From: Thermosynechococcaceae cyanobacterium Okahandja
GTDB lineage: Bacteria > Cyanobacteriota > Cyanobacteriia > Thermosynechococcales > Thermosynechococcaceae
Assembly: GCA_041530395.1 (NCBI GenBank)
Contig: CP136945.1
Span: forward strand, 2,108,001 to 2,172,000
Direction of reading: 5' to 3'
Length of the DNA stretch: 64,000 nucleotides
Shown piece by piece: positions 34,881 to 44,331 of the stretch. Each line of letters starts with the position of its first letter. Within the stretch, counting starts at the first letter, position 1. The translations under genes and the position numbers were made by a program. The notes beneath the pieces are model-generated. The model was not told the DNA's origin and searched no databases. It saw nothing but the letters and a program-made list of their open reading frames with translations.

Positions 34881-37715
34881 CTATTTGGCCTCCAGCCAGT
34901 TTGCCGCCGCGTAACTCTCCACCTGGAGCGGCACACTCAGGGGAACCGCCGTTGTCATAACTTCGGGAATCTGGGTGTTTAGGTGCTCCCACGCTTGGGG
35001 TAGCATTTCCAGCACCAGTTCATCGTGGACTTGCAGCAGTAACTGCGCCCCATGGGGCTTCAGCAGGGGGGCCAGCTTGACCATGGCGCACTTAATAATA
35101 TCGGCACTCGAGCCTTGAATGGGGGCATTGGCCGCCGCCCGTAGCAATCCCCGCTCGTAATTTGTCATTTTTAGTTGGCTGGTATCTAGATCAGCAATCT
35201 CCGCCGGTGACTTACCGCGCAACTGTTGCAGCTCTTGGCTCTCAAACTGGAAATAGCGGCGACGGCCTAAAATGGTTTCCACATAGCCTTGGCAGAGGGC
35301 AACGCGCTCCATCTGGCGTAGGTAGCGGAACACCCCCGGGTAACGCTCATAAAAGCGTTGGATAAAGGCTTTGGCATCGGCAACACTCACCCCCGCTTCC
35401 CGGGCAAAGCGCTGCGGCCCCATGCCATAAATTACACCAAAGTTAATAATTTTCCCCAGACGGCGATCGCTGGCGGTAATATCCTCTTTTTCCAGCAGAA
35501 ACTGGGCGGTTAAGCGGTGGACATCCTCACCCCGCTGGTAGGCACCCACCAATTCCGGCTCTTGGCTCAGGTGGGCGAGGATGCGTAGCTCAATTTGGGA
35601 GTAGTCCGCCGTAACCAGTAGGTTCCCCGGCTCCGGCACAAAGGCTTTGCGAATTTGGCGGCTAAACTCGGTGCGGATGGGAATATTTTGCAGGTTGGGG
35701 TTGGAGGAAGACAGGCGACCCGTGGCCGTGACCGCTTGGTTAAAATCGGTGTGTACCCGCCCCGTATCCGGTCGCACTAGGGTGGGCAGCACATCCACGT
35801 AGGTGGATTTGAGTTTGGCGAGGGTGCGGTGCGCCAAAATCAGGTCAATGATCGGATGATCTCCCTGTAGCTTTTCAAGGGTAGCCGCATCGGTGGAGTA
35901 GCCGAGTTTGGTTTTGTGGGCTTTTTTGGTATCCAAGCCAAGGGTGCCAAAGAGTAACTCGCTCAACTGCTTGGGGGAGGCAAGGTTAAAGGGCTGACCC
36001 ACCAGTTCCCATGCCTGACGTTGAATGCGATCCAGTTGGGCATCAATATCTTGGGAAAGCTGGTGCAGGTATTGGGTGTCAAGGCGAATCCCCGTGGCTT
36101 CCATGTCGGCCAAAATGGGTTCGAGGGGCAGTTCCACCTCCAGCAACAGTTGCCGCAGACGCGGGGTGAGGTCTGCGTCTAGCTTCTCTTTGAGCAGGTA
36201 GGTGGCATAAACATCTAGGCCACAGTACTGGGCAACGACGGTGGGGCTAAAGTCGGCGAGGGTTTGGTCTTTGCCCACCAAGGATCGATAGCTTTGGGAT
36301 TGAATGGGCAGGTAGCGCTGGCAAATGTCCTTGAGGTTATGGCTGGCTTCGGGATTGAGGACGTAGCTAGCCAGCATGGTATCAAAGACAACCCCCTGCA
36401 ACTGAATCCCCTGAAAGCGCAGCACTAGGCGGTCAAATTTGGCGTTTTGCAACACCTTGGGAGAGCGATCGCTCTCCAGAATGGGTCGGAGCGCCGCCAG
36501 CGTCTCGGCCAGCGGCAGGTTGTTGCCCTCCTTGTGCCCTAGGGGCAAATAGGCCACCTGATCTGGCTTGTCGCCCCAGCAACAGCCAATGCCCACCAAC
36601 GTGGCATCGCGGGGACTTAAGCCCGTGGTTTCGGTATCCCAAGCCACCGGATGGGCGGCATCCGTACAGGTTTCCAGCGTCTGGATCAGGTCTGTTAACT
36701 GCTGGGGGGTTTCAATGAGTTGCACCGCCAACGGCTCCGGTGTGTCCGCCGCACTAAAAAACCACGTCTGATCCGATTCCAGATCCGGCAGGGTTCCACC
36801 CAGTCGCAGATGCCACTCCTGCAATTGCATCCGCAGGGAGTGAAACTCGAGTTGGGTTAAGAGTTGATCTAAGGCTGGCCAGTCAAAGGGTCTGAGCCGC
36901 AGGTCGTCAATGTCTAGCTCTAGGGGCACATCCAGAACAATTTGCGCCAAGGCTTTGGAGTGCTGCGCGTCGGCCTCACCAGCGGTCAGTTTGGCCTTGA
37001 GGCTGGCGGGTTTAATCTCACTAAGGTGGGCATAAATAGCCTCAAGGGTGGGATACTGGCTCAACAGTTGTACGGCGGTTTTCGGGCCAATACCCTTAAT
37101 GCCGGGGATGCGATCGGAGGCATCGCCACACAGGGCTTTGTAATCGACGATTTGCTCGGGCCATACCCCCATTTTCTGCTGCACTTTGACCGCATCAAAC
37201 CGATCGGGGAGCGTTTTACTGCGTTGGCTAGGGCTGTTGCTCAGGTACATCACCTGCACCAAGCCGGCCCGATCCACCAGTTGAAAGAGGTCGCGATCGC
37301 CACTGACAATGGTGGTGTGCCAGCCCCGGTCTCTTAAGCGATGCGCCACCGTCCCAATCACATCATCCGCTTCGTACCCCGGACAGGTGAGCAACGGCAG
37401 CCGCAAAGCCGTCAGTAACGCTTGCAGGTTCTGAATATCGACAATAAAATCTTCTGGGGTTTCGGCCCGCCCCGCTTTGTAGTTTTCGTCTGCCTCATGG
37501 CGAAAGGTGGGTTCCCCTAAGTCAAAGGCAATGGCCACATGCTCCGGCGGCTGTTGCTCAAGGATTTCCAGCAGCGCCTTCAGGAAGCCAAAACAAACAC
37601 TGGTGGGAATACCGGTGGAGGTGCGCAAGCCGCCATCTCGACCTTTACTGAAGGCATAGTAGGCGCGAAAGGCAAGGGAGTGACCGTCAATGAGGAGCAG
37701 GGTCGGTGCAGGCAT
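34881..37715 (-). CDS. polA: DNA polymerase I
   Basis: 944 residues with three domains: 5'-3' exonuclease (MPAPTLLLIDGHSLAFRAYY; GYEADDVIGT; GDRDLFQL; YKALCGDASDRIPGIKGIGP), a 3'-5' proofreading domain with all three exonuclease motifs intact (AWDTETTGL; NAKFDRLVL; YCGLDVYATY), and the polymerase domain (motif A ADYSQIELRILAHLS, motif B RRLGKIINFGVIYGMG, motif C QVHDELVLE). It acts in Okazaki-fragment processing and repair. The start ATG at 37715 lies 21 bases after the upstream HAS-barrel-like gene on the same strand, so it is probably transcribed with that gene and ndhS. Confidence 0.96.
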   Translation of the reverse strand: MPAPTLLLIDGHSLAFRAYYAFSKGRDGGLRTSTGIPTSVCFGFLKALLEILEQQPPEHVAIAFDLGEPTFRHEADENYKAGRAETPEDFIVDIQNLQALLTALRLPLLTCPGYEADDVIGTVAHRLRDRGWHTTIVSGDRDLFQLVDRAGLVQVMYLSNSPSQRSKTLPDRFDAVKVQQKMGVWPEQIVDYKALCGDASDRIPGIKGIGPKTAVQLLSQYPTLEAIYAHLSEIKPASLKAKLTAGEADAQHSKALAQIVLDVPLELDIDDLRLRPFDWPALDQLLTQLEFHSLRMQLQEWHLRLGGTLPDLESDQTWFFSAADTPEPLAVQLIETPQQLTDLIQTLETCTDAAHPVAWDTETTGLSPRDATLVGIGCCWGDKPDQVAYLPLGHKEGNNLPLAETLAALRPILESDRSPKVLQNAKFDRLVLRFQGIQLQGVVFDTMLASYVLNPEASHNLKDICQRYLPIQSQSYRSLVGKDQTLADFSPTVVAQYCGLDVYATYLLKEKLDADLTPRLRQLLLEVELPLEPILADMEATGIRLDTQYLHQLSQDIDAQLDRIQRQAWELVGQPFNLASPKQLSELLFGTLGLDTKKAHKTKLGYSTDAATLEKLQGDHPIIDLILAHRTLAKLKSTYVDVLPTLVRPDTGRVHTDFNQAVTATGRLSSSNPNLQNIPIRTEFSRQIRKAFVPEPGNLLVTADYSQIELRILAHLSQEPELVGAYQRGEDVHRLTAQFLLEKEDITASDRRLGKIINFGVIYGMGPQRFAREAGVSVADAKAFIQRFYERYPGVFRYLRQMERVALCQGYVETILGRRRYFQFESQELQQLRGKSPAEIADLDTSQLKMTNYERGLLRAAANAPIQGSSADIIKCAMVKLAPLLKPHGAQLLLQVHDELVLEMLPQAWEHLNTQIPEVMTTAVPLSVPLQVESYAAANWLEAK

Positions 37716-37736
37716 CGTCGTGTAGCAGCGTACCCT

Positions 37737-38363
37737 CTAAAGATACACCTGTTCGAGAATTCCCCGCAGGCGATCGTAGTCATCCTTAAGGAGCCGATTC
37801 AGGAGTTGCGCCGCTTGCACAAGCCAAGGGCGATCGCCCCCCCGTAACTGGTACAGGTGCCGCAGGGTGGCAGCAATCAGGGCATCACTAGGACCATAGC
37901 GGAGCGTCAAGAGGGTGCGCAAAAAGGTTAACCGCTGACTAAAGGCCACCACAACCGCTGGCTCGCAGAGATAGACCTGCTGATGCATCGGGGGCGGCTG
38001 CGGCGGCAGATGATGATAGACCTGCCCCTGCTCCTGAAACCCCACGATACCAATGGTGACTTCCGTTTTTAGCATGGCGAAGATGTGGGGCTGCTCTTGG
38101 CGCAGTTGCGTTAGCGATAGCCCCAGCGCCGTGGCACGATGGATGGTGTCAATAGGAGCCGTGACGGCGTAGGCCACCACGCCGTAAATGTAGCGATCGC
38201 CATCAGGCACCCACACCCAACTGCCTAGGGCAGGGATGGGCGGAAAATCCAGCGTGGGGGGGTCATAGCACTGGGCAATCAGGTGATCCGTTGCCGTTTG
38301 CACCACTTCCGCAAAGGATGCCAAGGTCAGCGGTGGATTAACGGGTTCAGGATCCCGAGGCAT
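37737..38363 (-). CDS. HAS-barrel-like conserved cyanobacterial protein
   Basis: 208 residues, function unknown. The segment at about 45-70 (ALGSWVWVPDGDRYIYGVV) has the look of a HAS-barrel, the small beta-barrel found at the N-terminus of HerA-type DNA translocases and ATP synthase subunits. A helical C-terminal part follows (LTFLRTLLTLRYGPSDALIA; LNRLLKDDYDRLRGILEQ). No ATPase motif is present. It lies three bases downstream of ndhS and 21 bases upstream of polA, all leftward, and its ribosome site GGGG lies inside the ndhS 3' end, so it is translationally tied to ndhS. A link to DNA repair through polA is only inference from position. Confidence 0.6.
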   Translation of the reverse strand: MPRDPEPVNPPLTLASFAEVVQTATDHLIAQCYDPPTLDFPPIPALGSWVWVPDGDRYIYGVVAYAVTAPIDTIHRATALGLSLTQLRQEQPHIFAMLKTEVTIGIVGFQEQGQVYHHLPPQPPPMHQQVYLCEPAVVVAFSQRLTFLRTLLTLRYGPSDALIAATLRHLYQLRGGDRPWLVQAAQLLNRLLKDDYDRLRGILEQVYL

Positions 38364-38366
38364 GGC

Positions 38367-38576
38367 CTACTTTTTCCCCTTTGCCACCGTCACTGGGGTC
38401 AGCTCCGAGAGGCGAAACGTGACGAGCTTATCCCAGTTCCCACCCTCAAAGAGCACAGCCGCTTTACCATCGGTGACCCGCTGGACAATCCCTTGGAACT
38501 GGTAATAGGTATCATTGGGATTGGTCACTTTCACGGTCATTCCGGGCAAAATCGCGGGGACTGTCTCTACTGGCAT
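38367..38576 (-). CDS. ndhS: NAD(P)H-quinone oxidoreductase subunit S
   Basis: NdhS is the SH3-like subunit of thylakoid NDH-1 that helps bind ferredoxin, the electron donor for cyclic electron flow and respiration. 69 residues: [19 protein letters not shown], then [20 protein letters not shown] and [18 protein letters not shown], closely matching what I know of the cyanobacterial subunit. The start is ATG 38576; the open frame extends 28 codons upstream but those are not conserved-looking. It is the first gene of a tight leftward run with the HAS-barrel-like gene and polA. Confidence 0.9.
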   Translation of the reverse strand: MPVETVPAILPGMTVKVTNPNDTYYQFQGIVQRVTDGKAAVLFEGGNWDKLVTFRLSELTPVTVAKGKK

Positions 38577-38638
38577 AGCAATACCTCGTAACCTGATTGT
38601 GCTTTTATTATCACCAAAAAGCTCTGGGGGTAAAGCCC

Positions 38639-39367
38639 ATGCATCCACCATTCCCCTCAATCAGTATTATTACGGCTACTTATAACGCGGTCGAGCACCT
38701 GCCAGGCCTAATTGAATCCATTCGGCAGCAGCGAGATCGCGACGTTGAATGGATTGTGATTGATGGTGGGTCTAAGGATGGTACCCTTGACCTCATTCAA
38801 GGGGCAACCGATGTGATTAGCGACTACGTGAGTGAACCCGATTTTGGTATTTTCCATGCCCTGAACAAGGGAATTCAGCGGGCATCAGGGGAATATTACC
38901 TAGTTGTGGGTGCCGATGATCGCCTCGATCCGATGGCGATCGCTAACTATCGGCAGGCCGCAGCCAAATCTGGTGCGGATATTATTGCAGCAAATGTTTA
39001 CTCAGAGGAGCAACAACTGATTCAGCCGACCGGCGGAGCCATCTGGCACCATGGCGTACAATCCTTTACAACAGTGCAGTCTGTCGGCACCCTCATTCGA
39101 CGGGCACTGCATCGCACCTACGGTTACTACTCCCATCGCTATCCCACCGCAGCCGATGCCGCTTTTATCCTCAAGGCCACTCAACACGGAGCCAGCATTG
39201 CTAAGGCAAATTTTGTTGCAGGTTACTACAACACAAAAGGCTTTTCCTACCGTTATAAAGCTGCTCTACTTTGTGAAGTATTTCTCATTCAAAAGGAATT
39301 TTTTCCAAAATCAATACAATTATTACTATTAATTTATCGTCTCATTAAAAATTACTTTCAGCTCTAG
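38639..39367 (+). CDS. Family 2 glycosyltransferase
   Basis: 242 residues with a GT-A fold: [20 protein letters not shown] at the N-terminus, [16 protein letters not shown], and the metal-binding type motif [10 protein letters not shown] at about 95. It resembles WcaA/colanic-acid style transferases; donor and acceptor unknown. Start ATG 38639, after GGGGG. The last 150 bases turn AT-rich, and the next glycosyltransferase starts six bases later, so they are cotranscribed. Divergent from ndhS. Confidence 0.85.
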   Translation: MHPPFPSISIITATYNAVEHLPGLIESIRQQRDRDVEWIVIDGGSKDGTLDLIQGATDVISDYVSEPDFGIFHALNKGIQRASGEYYLVVGADDRLDPMAIANYRQAAAKSGADIIAANVYSEEQQLIQPTGGAIWHHGVQSFTTVQSVGTLIRRALHRTYGYYSHRYPTAADAAFILKATQHGASIAKANFVAGYYNTKGFSYRYKAALLCEVFLIQKEFFPKSIQLLLLIYRLIKNYFQL

Positions 39368-39373
39368 ATACAA

Positions 39374-40303
39374 ATGGATTACAGAATTCTTGGCCATATT
39401 ACTGCCTATAATGATTTAGAATCACTAAATAATTGTATTATCAGTTTGTCCAATCAAACCTATAGGCTTGAAGAGTTACTTATTATTGATAATTCTCCCG
39501 TGGCATTGGCTATCACTTCAAGTTTAAGTCATATCCCGCTAAACATTCAGCATTATCCCGAAAATATTGGTGTAGCAGGTAGTCTCTGTAAAGGTATTGA
39601 ATATGCTATCAGAAATAATTTTGATTTTATCTGGACATTTGATCAAGACAGTTTTACAGTTCCTAGCACACTAGAAAAATTAATAGATTTCTATAAGAAC
39701 TGGCCAGTCAAAGAAGAGATTGGCATCATTGCTTGTCTAGCAGTTGATCGAATCACAGGTCAAAAAGATGGCGGTTTTTTATACCAAAATTACCGTTTTC
39801 AAAAAATCTCTTACAATGCCTTAAAAAATTACTATGAATGTGATGCGGTCATTACTTCAGGCTCACTAATTAGCTGCCAAGTAGCAAGAAATGTACCGCT
39901 TCCTAATTCGCTCCTATTTATAGATGCGGTTGACCTAGACTACTGCACTAAAATTCGACAGTACAACTATAAGATCTTTGTCCTCAGTTCAGTAATTCTA
40001 GCACATCGATTTGGCCAATCAATAAAAGTTCACCTACCCTGCACGTCTGAGGATAGGTATTTATATACCTATTCATCTCTTAGATACTTTTATGTTCACA
40101 GAAACCATACCTACTTGGAAATACGCCTAGCACGAACTCTATTCTGGCAGCTGGTGTCGCTAATATACCGTATCCTGAAAGCTGTCAGGAAAATTGGGGT
40201 CATTTTAATCTTTGAATCAACCGAGAAACCCTTCAAGGTTTATGGATGCCTAAAAGGTACGGTAGATGGGGTAATCGGTCGCCTTGGTAAAACGTGGTAC
40301 TGA
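39374..40303 (+). CDS. AT-rich family 2 glycosyltransferase (rhamnosyltransferase-like)
   Basis: 309 residues. GT-A features: HITAYNDLESLNNCIISL, LLIIDNSP, YPENIGVAGSLCKGIEYA and WTFDQDSF, a DQDS motif in the position of the metal-binding DxD, as in rhamnosyl- and galactofuranosyl-type family 2 enzymes. The base composition is strikingly AT-rich and the codon use (many AAT, ATT, TTA) differs from all neighbours, so recent transfer is likely. It is in tandem with the previous glycosyltransferase and converges on the DUF4168 gene four bases away. Its job is probably in exopolysaccharide or O-antigen synthesis. Confidence 0.82.
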   Translation: MDYRILGHITAYNDLESLNNCIISLSNQTYRLEELLIIDNSPVALAITSSLSHIPLNIQHYPENIGVAGSLCKGIEYAIRNNFDFIWTFDQDSFTVPSTLEKLIDFYKNWPVKEEIGIIACLAVDRITGQKDGGFLYQNYRFQKISYNALKNYYECDAVITSGSLISCQVARNVPLPNSLLFIDAVDLDYCTKIRQYNYKIFVLSSVILAHRFGQSIKVHLPCTSEDRYLYTYSSLRYFYVHRNHTYLEIRLARTLFWQLVSLIYRILKAVRKIGVILIFESTEKPFKVYGCLKGTVDGVIGRLGKTWY

Positions 40304-40307
40304 GGCT

Positions 40308-40721
40308 TTACGGTTGTCTTAGGCGCATCATTTCTGTTTGAATGCGTTCGCTAAAGGCAGTGTCCTGCTGTGCTCGCAGGGTAATGGCATTAAATTGCTC
40401 AAGGGTCATATTGTATTTCTTGAGAACTTGCATGGCCTCGCGCACATAACTGGCACAAATGGTTTCCATGCCACTGGGGATATTTTGCGGACTCATGCCA
40501 AAACAGGAATTACGAGGCACTTGCCCCCCGGCCACCGCCTGAGCTTGGCGATAATACTTTTGGCGGATGGGTTCAATTTCTAAGATTACACGGGCATAGT
40601 TGATGACCTCCCACGGCGCAATAACATCGCTCTGAGCCACTGCCTGACCTAGGGAGGCAACGGGAATCCCGTCTGCTAAAATTAACCCCAGTGTTAGAAC
40701 GGGTAACCAAGTCCAACGCAT
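40308..40721 (-). CDS. Exported DUF4168-like protein
   Basis: 137 residues. A signal peptide is likely (MRWTWLPVLTLGLILADGI followed by VASLGQAVAQ). The mature part has the DUF4168 look: VINYARVILEIEPIRQKYY, then MQVLKKYNMTLEQFNAITLRAQQD near the C-terminus. The family is periplasmic and uncharacterised. Start ATG 40721; an earlier in-frame ATG at 40907 is rejected because it would run into the neighbouring gene and place the signal peptide internally. Confidence 0.7.
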   Translation of the reverse strand: MRWTWLPVLTLGLILADGIPVASLGQAVAQSDVIAPWEVINYARVILEIEPIRQKYYRQAQAVAGGQVPRNSCFGMSPQNIPSGMETICASYVREAMQVLKKYNMTLEQFNAITLRAQQDTAFSERIQTEMMRLRQP

Positions 40722-40786
40722 CCTATGTGCTACCACCACCCTTGGGAGATTCTCTATACACTCTACTTGGAATCTCCTAGCAAGAT

Positions 40787-41110
40787 TCAGGTTCCCGACC
40801 GCTGGGAGCACGGGAGCACTTTTAGATAACGTTGACCCCGATATTGATAGCTGCCAAGGTATTCGTGTTGCTCGAGGGGGGTGGTATTTGCACTGGCTTC
40901 GAGCCACAGGTGCAGCCCGCTCAAGCCCTCAATGAGGACGTTCAAAATCCCTAGCTTCAGGCAGTAGCGCTGGGTGGCGATCGCCCCCCGATAGTCCCGC
41001 TTGCGAAAGCAGCCAAAATGCTTCAGTTGGTGGCCGCGAAACCACAAACGCTGGTGATCCGCACTTAGGCAACCTGCGCTCACTAGGTCATGGTGACTCA
41101 GAATGTCCAT
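40787..41110 (-). CDS. Conserved hypothetical protein
   Basis: 107 residues that I do not recognise. Start ATG 41110 follows GGAAG at a spacing of five; a TTG four codons upstream is also in frame. The sequence (MDILSHHDLVSAGCLSADHQ, QLKHFGCFRKRDYRGAIA) is rich in His, Leu and Cys, with no membrane segment and no metal site I can define. It is separated from ureD by 117 bases containing a possible terminator, so it may have its own promoter. Confidence 0.5.
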   Translation of the reverse strand: MDILSHHDLVSAGCLSADHQRLWFRGHQLKHFGCFRKRDYRGAIATQRYCLKLGILNVLIEGLSGLHLWLEASANTTPLEQHEYLGSYQYRGQRYLKVLPCSQRSGT

Positions 41111-41152
41111 GGCCACTTCCAAAACAGGGATATTACGCTTTAATTTTAGGGG

Positions 41153-41173
41153 GAAAATGGTAGCTTTTGCTAC
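41153..41173 (-). terminator. Possible terminator of the mnmG-ureD unit
   Basis: On the minus strand GTAGC-AAAA-GCTAC forms a five-pair hairpin (41160-41173) followed by CCATTTT. It is 55 bases downstream of ureD. Confidence 0.4.
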
Positions 41174-41227
41174 AGAATACCCAGTCTAGCAATGAATCTT
41201 TATGCAAAATTGATGGGGATCAATCGA

Positions 41228-42052
41228 TTACAGGGGCCAAACCCGTGGTTGGCAAGGGGGATGATTGGGGTGCAGATGATGCCGTAGCAGTTGCCACACT
41301 GCTATAAACCATCGCCGTAGTTCTGCGGTTGAGTGTCCCCGATAGCGGCAGACCACCCCCTGAATGAGGCGGCTAACTCCTCGCTCGCCCTGTAGGTCGC
41401 TGCCCAGTTCCCGTAAGGCCATCACCTGTTCTGGGGAAATGGCAGCCCCAATCCATGCGAAGGTGCCCACGAGGGTACACTCCGCCAACCCGTTGCGGGA
41501 AGCCAGCCATAGGGGGGTGCCCTCTAGGTACTGAGGATCAATCCAGAGGGGTACGCCCGCTTGCCACACTTCGGTGCGCGATCGACAGTGGCCGGCGAGG
41601 AAGGCTTCGCCGCGAGCGGTGCGGCCAAAGCGGGTCATCTCCCACAGGCAGACGTGGGCGGTGGGGGCCAAGTCAATGTGCAGGTGGTGATGGTACTGAG
41701 CGCCATGGAAGAGGATGGTTTCCTGAGGCAGCCATTCGAGGGAGGCTCCTGCGGCAATGGTGCAGTGAATGCGCTGCTCTACCGGGGACTGGGCGCGACC
41801 ATACACTTTGGCGGCGGCGGCGGTGGTAATGAGGGCATGGCAGTGGGGGTCAAGGGTAATGGTTTGCCGGAGGCGATCGCCCCCCACATAGCCCCCTGCG
41901 GTGTGCAGTAAGACGTTATGGCAAACCCGCCCCCCCTCCGGATAAAAGGAGCGCTGGAGTTTCAGTGGCGCTGAAGCGTAGGTGCGGTAGGCAATGGTTT
42001 GTTCCTGCTGCCAACCGTAGGCTAGCTCCAGTTCTCCTAGCCAGCCTGCCAC
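41228..42052 (-). CDS. ureD: Urease accessory protein UreD
   Basis: UreD (UreH) is a scaffold that, with UreF and UreG, delivers nickel to apo-urease. 274 residues with the family features YPEGGRVCHNVLLHTAGGYVGGD, TTAAAAKVYG and WLPQETILFHGA. Start is GTG 42052 after GGGTAAGGG. It lies only six bases downstream of mnmG on the same strand and so depends on the mnmG promoter or on one inside it. No other urease gene is in the window, so the ure genes are dispersed. Confidence 0.92.
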   Translation of the reverse strand: MAGWLGELELAYGWQQEQTIAYRTYASAPLKLQRSFYPEGGRVCHNVLLHTAGGYVGGDRLRQTITLDPHCHALITTAAAAKVYGRAQSPVEQRIHCTIAAGASLEWLPQETILFHGAQYHHHLHIDLAPTAHVCLWEMTRFGRTARGEAFLAGHCRSRTEVWQAGVPLWIDPQYLEGTPLWLASRNGLAECTLVGTFAWIGAAISPEQVMALRELGSDLQGERGVSRLIQGVVCRYRGHSTAELRRWFIAVWQLLRHHLHPNHPPCQPRVWPL

Positions 42053-42058
42053 GAACCC

Positions 42059-43966
42059 TTACCCGCTCACCGTGGCTAAGGGCTGCCGTTGCTGCTGCAC
42101 CTCGAGGTACAACAACAGGGCGTTAATATCCGCCGGGTTAACGCCGCCAATCCGCCGCGCTTGGCCAAGGGTCAGGGGGCGAATCGCACTCAGTTTTTCG
42201 CGGGCTTCCATCGATAGGGTAGGAATGGCAAAGTAATCGAGGTCGGCAGGCAGCGGTCGTTGCTCTTGGCGGGCAATCTGTTCAATTTCCCGCTGTTGGC
42301 GATCGATGTACCCCTCGTACTTAATGGCAATTTCGATGGCCTCTTTTTCGGGAGCCGCCAGTTCGGCATTGCCCAACCCATGCTGATCTAAAATGTCGTA
42401 ATGCACGCCGGAGCGCCGCAGTAAATCTGCCAGCGTAATGGCACTCTTAATAGCCTGGCCCGTTGCCGCCACAATCTGTTCGCTGACGGGGTCGTGGGCT
42501 TTAATTCGAGTGGCCTGTAGGCGTTGACGTTCTGCCGCCAGCCGCTGCTGCTTCGCTTGGAAGACCTGCCACTGCTGCTCACTCACGAGGCCAATGTCAT
42601 AGCCTAGGGGAGTCAGGCGCTGATCGGCATTGTCAGACCGCAGCACAAGGCGATATTCCGACCGACTGGTAAGCATACGGTAGGGTTCGCGCAGTTCCTT
42701 GGTACACAAATCGTCAATGAGGGTGCCAATGTAGCTCTGGTGGCGCGGGAACGTGATCATGGGTTGCCCTTTAACAAACCGCGCCGCATTAATACCGGCG
42801 ACAATCCCCTGAGCCGCGGCCTCTTCATAGCCGGTGGTGCCATTGATCTGACCGGCACAAAACAGCCCCTGAATTTTCTTGGTCATCAGGGTGGGGAAGC
42901 ACTGGGTAGCCGGTAGATAATCGTACTCCACCGCATAGGCAGGGCGCAGCATAATGCACTGCTCTAGCCCCGGCAAGGTGCGCAGCAGTTGCAGTTGCAG
43001 CGGCTCGGGTAACCCCGTGGAAAACCCTTGAATATAAAGCTCGGGGGTATCACGTCCTTCCGGTTCAATGAAAATTTGATGACTCTCTTTATCGGCAAAA
43101 CGGACGATTTTATCTTCAATGCTGGGGCAGTAGCGCGGGCCTTTGGCCTCGACCCAGCCGCCATAGACGGGGGTGAGGTGCAAGTTCTCGCGAATAAGTT
43201 GGTGGGTGGCGGCGGTGGTACGGGTTAAATAGCAGTATTCTTGGGGGCGCTCGACCCAAGCGCTGGGGTCAAAGCTAAACCAACGGATCTGCGCATCCGG
43301 CGGCTGCGGTTCCATTTTGCTGTAATCCACCGAGCGCCGATCCACTCGCGCTGGTGTACCGGTTTTGAGGCGATCCACTTCAAACCCCAGTCGCGCTAAA
43401 GTCTGAGAGAGGCCTTCTGCGGCAAACTCGCCCGCGCGCCCGGCGGCCATGGATTTGTTCCCCACCCAAATGCGCCCCCCGAGGAAGGTGCCGGTAGTTA
43501 AAATAACGGCTTGGCAGCGAAAGGCAACCCCAAAGTAAGTTTCTACGCCGATGACCGTATCGTTGCGGTCAAGGATCAGGTCGGTGACCATACCTTCGCG
43601 CACCAGCAGGTTGGGTTGATTTTCGACAATCTGCTTCATAACGGCGCTGTATTCCCGCTTGTCGGTTTGCGCCCGCAGCGCCCAGACTGCCGGCCCACGA
43701 GACGCATTCAAGAGGCGCTTTTGCAGATAGGTGCGATCGCTCACCCGGCCGATTTCACCACCGAGGGCATCCACTTCATGAACCAGTTGGGATTTGGCGG
43801 GTCCCCCGACCGCCGGGTTGCAGGGTTGCCAAGCAATTTTATCGAGGTTGAGGGTGAGCAATAGGGTGCGGCAGCCTAATCGTGCCGTGGCCAAGGCGGC
43901 TTCACAGCCTGCATGACCGGCACCAACAACAATCACATCAAACTCGTCTTGAAAGGGGGTGGACAT
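42059..43966 (-). CDS. mnmG: tRNA uridine-5-carboxymethylaminomethyl modification enzyme MnmG
   Basis: MnmG (GidA) is the FAD-dependent partner of MnmE that makes the cmnm5 side chain on wobble U34 of several tRNAs. 635 residues. FAD-binding motif [21 protein letters not shown] at the N-terminus, then [20 protein letters not shown] and [12 protein letters not shown], all typical. Start ATG 43966 follows the YggT gene by 14 bases, so YggT-mnmG-ureD may be one leftward unit. Confidence 0.96.
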   Translation of the reverse strand: MSTPFQDEFDVIVVGAGHAGCEAALATARLGCRTLLLTLNLDKIAWQPCNPAVGGPAKSQLVHEVDALGGEIGRVSDRTYLQKRLLNASRGPAVWALRAQTDKREYSAVMKQIVENQPNLLVREGMVTDLILDRNDTVIGVETYFGVAFRCQAVILTTGTFLGGRIWVGNKSMAAGRAGEFAAEGLSQTLARLGFEVDRLKTGTPARVDRRSVDYSKMEPQPPDAQIRWFSFDPSAWVERPQEYCYLTRTTAATHQLIRENLHLTPVYGGWVEAKGPRYCPSIEDKIVRFADKESHQIFIEPEGRDTPELYIQGFSTGLPEPLQLQLLRTLPGLEQCIMLRPAYAVEYDYLPATQCFPTLMTKKIQGLFCAGQINGTTGYEEAAAQGIVAGINAARFVKGQPMITFPRHQSYIGTLIDDLCTKELREPYRMLTSRSEYRLVLRSDNADQRLTPLGYDIGLVSEQQWQVFQAKQQRLAAERQRLQATRIKAHDPVSEQIVAATGQAIKSAITLADLLRRSGVHYDILDQHGLGNAELAAPEKEAIEIAIKYEGYIDRQQREIEQIARQEQRPLPADLDYFAIPTLSMEAREKLSAIRPLTLGQARRIGGVNPADINALLLYLEVQQQRQPLATVSG

Positions 43967-43980
43967 GCCTGCTCAAACCT

Positions 43981-44271
43981 TTAGAAAAATGTGGCACTAC
44001 CGGAAAAGCCAGCCAACAGTTGCACCAGAAACTGCAAGAGGAAAAAAGCAATAATCGGCGAAAAATCGAGGCCGCCAATGGGCGGAATCAACCCCCGAAA
44101 AATGTTTAAGTAGGGATCCGTCAGTTGGCTTAACCATGAAAAGGGCGGGTTATACCAGTTCACATTGGGAAACCAAGACAGGAGTACCCGAATTAAGAGG
44201 ATAATAAGGTAGATTTGCAGGAAGTTGGCAATCCCCATCAAGAGGATAGGGAGTACGGGTGCCTCGGTCAT
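43981..44271 (-). CDS. YggT family membrane protein
   Basis: 96 residues with two hydrophobic helices (LIILLIRVLLSWFPN and SPIIAFFLLQFLVQLLAG) and the family motif LTDPYLNIFRGLIPPIGGLD. In cyanobacteria and plastids YggT-like proteins (CcmA/Ycf19 group) take part in thylakoid or nucleoid organisation and cytochrome assembly; this one cannot be assigned further. Start ATG 44271 is preferred over an ATG ten codons upstream, which lies in the divergent promoter region. Confidence 0.82.
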   Translation of the reverse strand: MTEAPVLPILLMGIANFLQIYLIILLIRVLLSWFPNVNWYNPPFSWLSQLTDPYLNIFRGLIPPIGGLDFSPIIAFFLLQFLVQLLAGFSGSATFF

Positions 44272-44331
44272 AGGGTTCCTCTGGGCAATGCTGGCGGACA
44301 ATTTTTATTCTACCCAATGCAGGTGAGTGAG

